A stretch of 64,000 nucleotides of DNA from positions 1,884,001-1,948,000 of the forward strand of contig NZ_CP028083.1 in the NCBI RefSeq assembly GCF_005491425.1, in the 5' to 3' direction. Numbering within the stretch: the first letter of the stretch is position 1; each line of letters starts with the position of its first letter. Positions 61,757 to 64,000 of the stretch are shown here, in pieces. This DNA comes from Lysinibacillus sp. SGAir0095 (lineage in GTDB: Bacteria; Bacillota; Bacilli; Bacillales_A; Planococcaceae). Made by a program: the position numbers and the translations under genes. The notes below the pieces were generated by a model, which was not told the origin of the DNA, ran no database searches, and was given only the letters and a program-made list of their open reading frames with translations.

Positions 61757-62097
61757 ATGAAACGCCTCCTTTTTTAGGATAGTTGCAAATCTGAAAATTA
61801 CTTTGTTACAAGGCAACATTTGAAATAATATACCTAAAGGAACTGGACGTCAAACAAATATTTATGGAGAATGATAGTTTTCCAAAAATAGTGGCAAAAA
61901 TATTATTTTAATAAATATTTTCTGTTTACATCATATTATAGATTTTCGATTTTATACAACAATTTTAATCTAAAATTACATTTTTTTCTCTTTAAAAATT
62001 GTGAACAAATTATAAAATTTTTGTTAGATTTATAAAGTTGCTTCATAATTAATTTACAATTATGATAGAAGTAAAGATAAATAGGGAGCGACGATGA
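61757..62097. other. Intergenic region with the dapF promoter
   Basis: A very AT-rich 341-base gap. It contains TTGCTT (62038-62043) and TATGAT (62061-62066) with a 17-base spacer, a good SigA promoter about 30 nt before the start codon. Nothing else was identified. Confidence 0.55.
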
Positions 62098-63063
62098 GTG
62101 GAAAGAACATTTTTAAAAGTGCATGGTTCAGGTAACACATTTTACTTATATAATACTGAGGACGAAACCGAATTCAATTGGGTAGAGTTGACCAAGTGGC
62201 TTTGCAAAAAAGATAACCATCATGGTGCAGATGGATTACTACTTGTTTTACCTTCAAAATCTGCGGATGCAAAAATGCGCGTGATCAATGCAGACGGTTC
62301 TGAAGCTTCAATGTGTGGTAATGGTCTCCGATGTGTGGCAAGGTTTGTATGTGAAAAGCAAGGAAAAGAAGAAGCAGTCATTGAGACGATGAAAGCCAAC
62401 TTAAAGGTAAGAAAAGAGTTTCCTTTATTCGAAGAAATTCCTACTTATGCAGTTGAAATTTCACCAGTGTCATTTTCTTTAACAAGTTTACCTATGGTGT
62501 ATAAGGGACAAACAGAAATTCGCCATCAAGTGATTCCAGAATTTTCACAGACGATTCCCTATACAGCCGTATCAGTACCGAATCCACATTTAATCGGTAT
62601 TGTGGAAGAACGAGATATCAAAGATAATACACATCAGAAAAATTTAGCCCAAATATTAAACGGCGAAAATGATTATTGTATAGATGGCGTAAATGTAAGT
62701 TATGTATTTCCAATGAATAATGACACTATTTTTGTTCGGACTTTTGAACGAGGCGTCGGGTTTACTAATGCATGTGGGACAGCAATGACTGCTTCTGCCC
62801 TTGTCTCAAGGCTAAATGGCATTGTAGATCAGGATATTATTACTGTATTCAACCCAGGTGGATTTGTGAAATGCGAAGTGAAAATTGCTGGTGACGACTA
62901 TAAATTAACTTTAATCGGCAACGCAACAATTACTTCTTCATACGCTTTAGATATTTCGGGGAATGAATTTAAAGTTTTAAGTTGTCATGAAACGCAAGAA
63001 CAAAAAATATATGAAAAATGTCTTGAACTTGTTAAGAAGGAGACCGCATCTTTTGCTTCTTAA
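62098..63063 (+). CDS. dapF: Diaminopimelate epimerase DapF
   Basis: A 321-residue epimerase converting LL- to meso-diaminopimelate for lysine and cross-linking of the wall. The two catalytic Cys are in SMCGNGLRCVARF (about 72) and NACGTAMTAS (about 220). GSGNTFYLYN at the start and HGADG are normal. It is about 35 residues longer than many bacterial DapF, by a C-terminal extension rich in Lys/Glu. GTG 62098 is the start (gggag upstream); ATG 62094 is out of frame. Meso-DAP suggests a DAP-type wall or at least spore cortex. Confidence 0.93.
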   Translation: MERTFLKVHGSGNTFYLYNTEDETEFNWVELTKWLCKKDNHHGADGLLLVLPSKSADAKMRVINADGSEASMCGNGLRCVARFVCEKQGKEEAVIETMKANLKVRKEFPLFEEIPTYAVEISPVSFSLTSLPMVYKGQTEIRHQVIPEFSQTIPYTAVSVPNPHLIGIVEERDIKDNTHQKNLAQILNGENDYCIDGVNVSYVFPMNNDTIFVRTFERGVGFTNACGTAMTASALVSRLNGIVDQDIITVFNPGGFVKCEVKIAGDDYKLTLIGNATITSSYALDISGNEFKVLSCHETQEQKIYEKCLELVKKETASFAS

Positions 63064-63085
63064 TGGTGAGTAGGAGGTGTGGTCA

Positions 63086-64000
63086 ATGTCTTTACAGAGC
63101 TTATCTAAAGATCAATTTGATATGCTTTTTCAAAACAGCAAGGACTTTATTTATTTTATGGAAAAAAATGGTGAGGACTACCGTTATATCTACTTAAATA
63201 ATTCATCAATCGAATTACTTTCAGATAAGGTCATAGGTAAAACGATTGCTGAAGTAATGAAAGTGCGAGATTGTGAAACGATTACGAATAATTATCATGA
63301 AGCAGTAGAAAAAAGGGAACAGGTCAGTTATCAGGATTATATTTATTTCCTCTCTGAAGTCAAGAAGTACGAAACGACGGTCATACCTATTTTTGATGGA
63401 AATCGAACGTTTGTTTTAGCTATAACGAAAGAAATTGCATTTGATCGTAATTTAGAAGATAAATACTTATTTATGCGTTCAGTATTCTTTAATTCTTTTT
63501 TATCAACAGTTTTAATATCGAATGAGGGGAAACTGCTGGAAGCCAATCCCCAATTTTTAGATGATTTTAATTTAAATATAGAAGATGTTCGATTAAAGGA
63601 TATTATTGAAATGCCTTTTATCTCTAATCATATTGATCTCGAACACTATTTAAAACAGGCATATAATGGTGAAAGTCTAACTTCGAAACTGCTAACTTTT
63701 ATTGATAAGGATGACAATTGTAAAAATTTTACTGCAACTTTTTCTCCTCTTTTCCAAGAGGAAAAAGTTGTAGCAGTTTTTATTATATTGCAAGAAGTGA
63801 CAAAGCTAATCGAACAGGAAAAAGAATTGCGCTTGACTTATAATGGATTATCAAATTTCCAATATGCTATTAATAGTGTGGCTGAGATTATCATTATGGA
63901 TTCGAATTGTAAAATATTGGATGTGAACGATCGCTTTACTCAACAAATGGGTTATACTAGAGAAGAATTAATCGGTAATACGTTAAAACTTATTGACTCA
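63086..64000 (+). CDS. Multi-PAS sensor protein, N-terminal part (truncated by window)
   Basis: The first 305 codons of a gene that runs off the window. It has no membrane segment and consists of PAS-like modules: about 10-115, 130-250 (ending with the typical FIILQEVTKLIEQEKEL) and a third starting near 265 (ILDVNDRFTQQMGYTREELIG). PAS chains of this type usually end in GGDEF/EAL or kinase domains; the output domain is not in view. aggaggtg precedes ATG 63086, 22 nt after dapF. Confidence 0.8.
   Translation, partial: MSLQSLSKDQFDMLFQNSKDFIYFMEKNGEDYRYIYLNNSSIELLSDKVIGKTIAEVMKVRDCETITNNYHEAVEKREQVSYQDYIYFLSEVKKYETTVIPIFDGNRTFVLAITKEIAFDRNLEDKYLFMRSVFFNSFLSTVLISNEGKLLEANPQFLDDFNLNIEDVRLKDIIEMPFISNHIDLEHYLKQAYNGESLTSKLLTFIDKDDNCKNFTATFSPLFQEEKVVAVFIILQEVTKLIEQEKELRLTYNGLSNFQYAINSVAEIIIMDSNCKILDVNDRFTQQMGYTREELIGNTLKLIDS

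Noticed and set aside
1..64000. CRISPR arrays, tRNA/rRNA genes, prophage or known defence systems
   Set aside because: No regularly spaced repeats, cloverleaf-like genes, phage structural genes or defence-family proteins were recognised in the window.

Overview
The window looks like chromosomal DNA of a low-GC, spore-forming member of the Bacillales, close to the Lysinibacillus/Solibacillus/Planococcaceae side of the group. This is inferred from AT-rich codon use, strong AGGAGG-type ribosome binding sites, frequent TTG/GTG starts, U-tailed intrinsic terminators, two complete spore-germinant receptor operons and many Bacillus subtilis-type genes (ypjP, thyA, dfrA, yuaF-floT, ypmRS-msrAB, yozE, deoD, ctp). 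No rRNA, tRNA, CRISPR array or prophage was seen.

Layout. 0-2.2 kb: a tiny KdpF-like membrane peptide, YpjP and small hypotheticals. 2.3-14.7 kb: a molybdoenzyme island. XdhC/MocA-type maturation genes (pucA, pucB) are followed by molybdenum cofactor and molybdate-uptake genes (moaA, modA, modB, moeB, moeA, moaE, moaD, moaB, with moaC reversed), then the three subunits of a xanthine dehydrogenase-type hydroxylase (pucC FAD, pucD Mo, pucE 2Fe-2S). In effect a puc operon is split by a nearly complete Moco set; the molybdate ATPase ModC is missing. 15-20.5 kb: a diguanylate cyclase, thymidylate synthase, an ABC-F protein behind a leader-peptide/terminator region, a broken MFS pump and a GNAT acetyltransferase. 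20.5-23.5 kb: an RNA/DNA methylase, two poorly known genes and dihydrofolate reductase. 23.6-26.3 kb: a SigW-type promoter driving NfeD/flotillin, then a pore-domain protein with an odd selectivity filter. 26.7-31 kb: a GH18/LysM wall glycosidase, a secreted partner and an RNA m5U methyltransferase. 31-40.3 kb: two envelope-transport modules, a two-component system with an ABC transporter and a MarR/MMPL pair. 40.4-42.1 kb: hemolysin III and DegV proteins. 42.3-54.6 kb: two B-A-C germinant receptor operons in opposite orientations flanking ypmRS-msrAB and an IS1182-type element. 54.7-64 kb: yozE, deoD, a Ctp protease, a CobW GTPase, a CAP protein, a stand-alone MurG, a GNAT, DapF and the start of a PAS sensor that runs off the window.

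How it fits together. Genes that lie near one another in B. subtilis (ypjP, thyA, dfrA, ypmRS, msrAB, and yozE/deoD/ctp) form a conserved backbone into which accessory blocks have been placed. The points most worth a second look are: (i) the control region of the ABC-F gene, with a near-consensus promoter, a 44-codon leader ORF, an intrinsic terminator and a hairpin covering the start site; (ii) the self-contained Moco plus hydroxylase island, with paired palindromes in front of pucCDE and no modC; (iii) the channel-like protein with a non-canonical filter; (iv) the tandem MarR operator; and (v) the IS1182-type element with palindromic ends and a GC-rich structured repeat in its leader.
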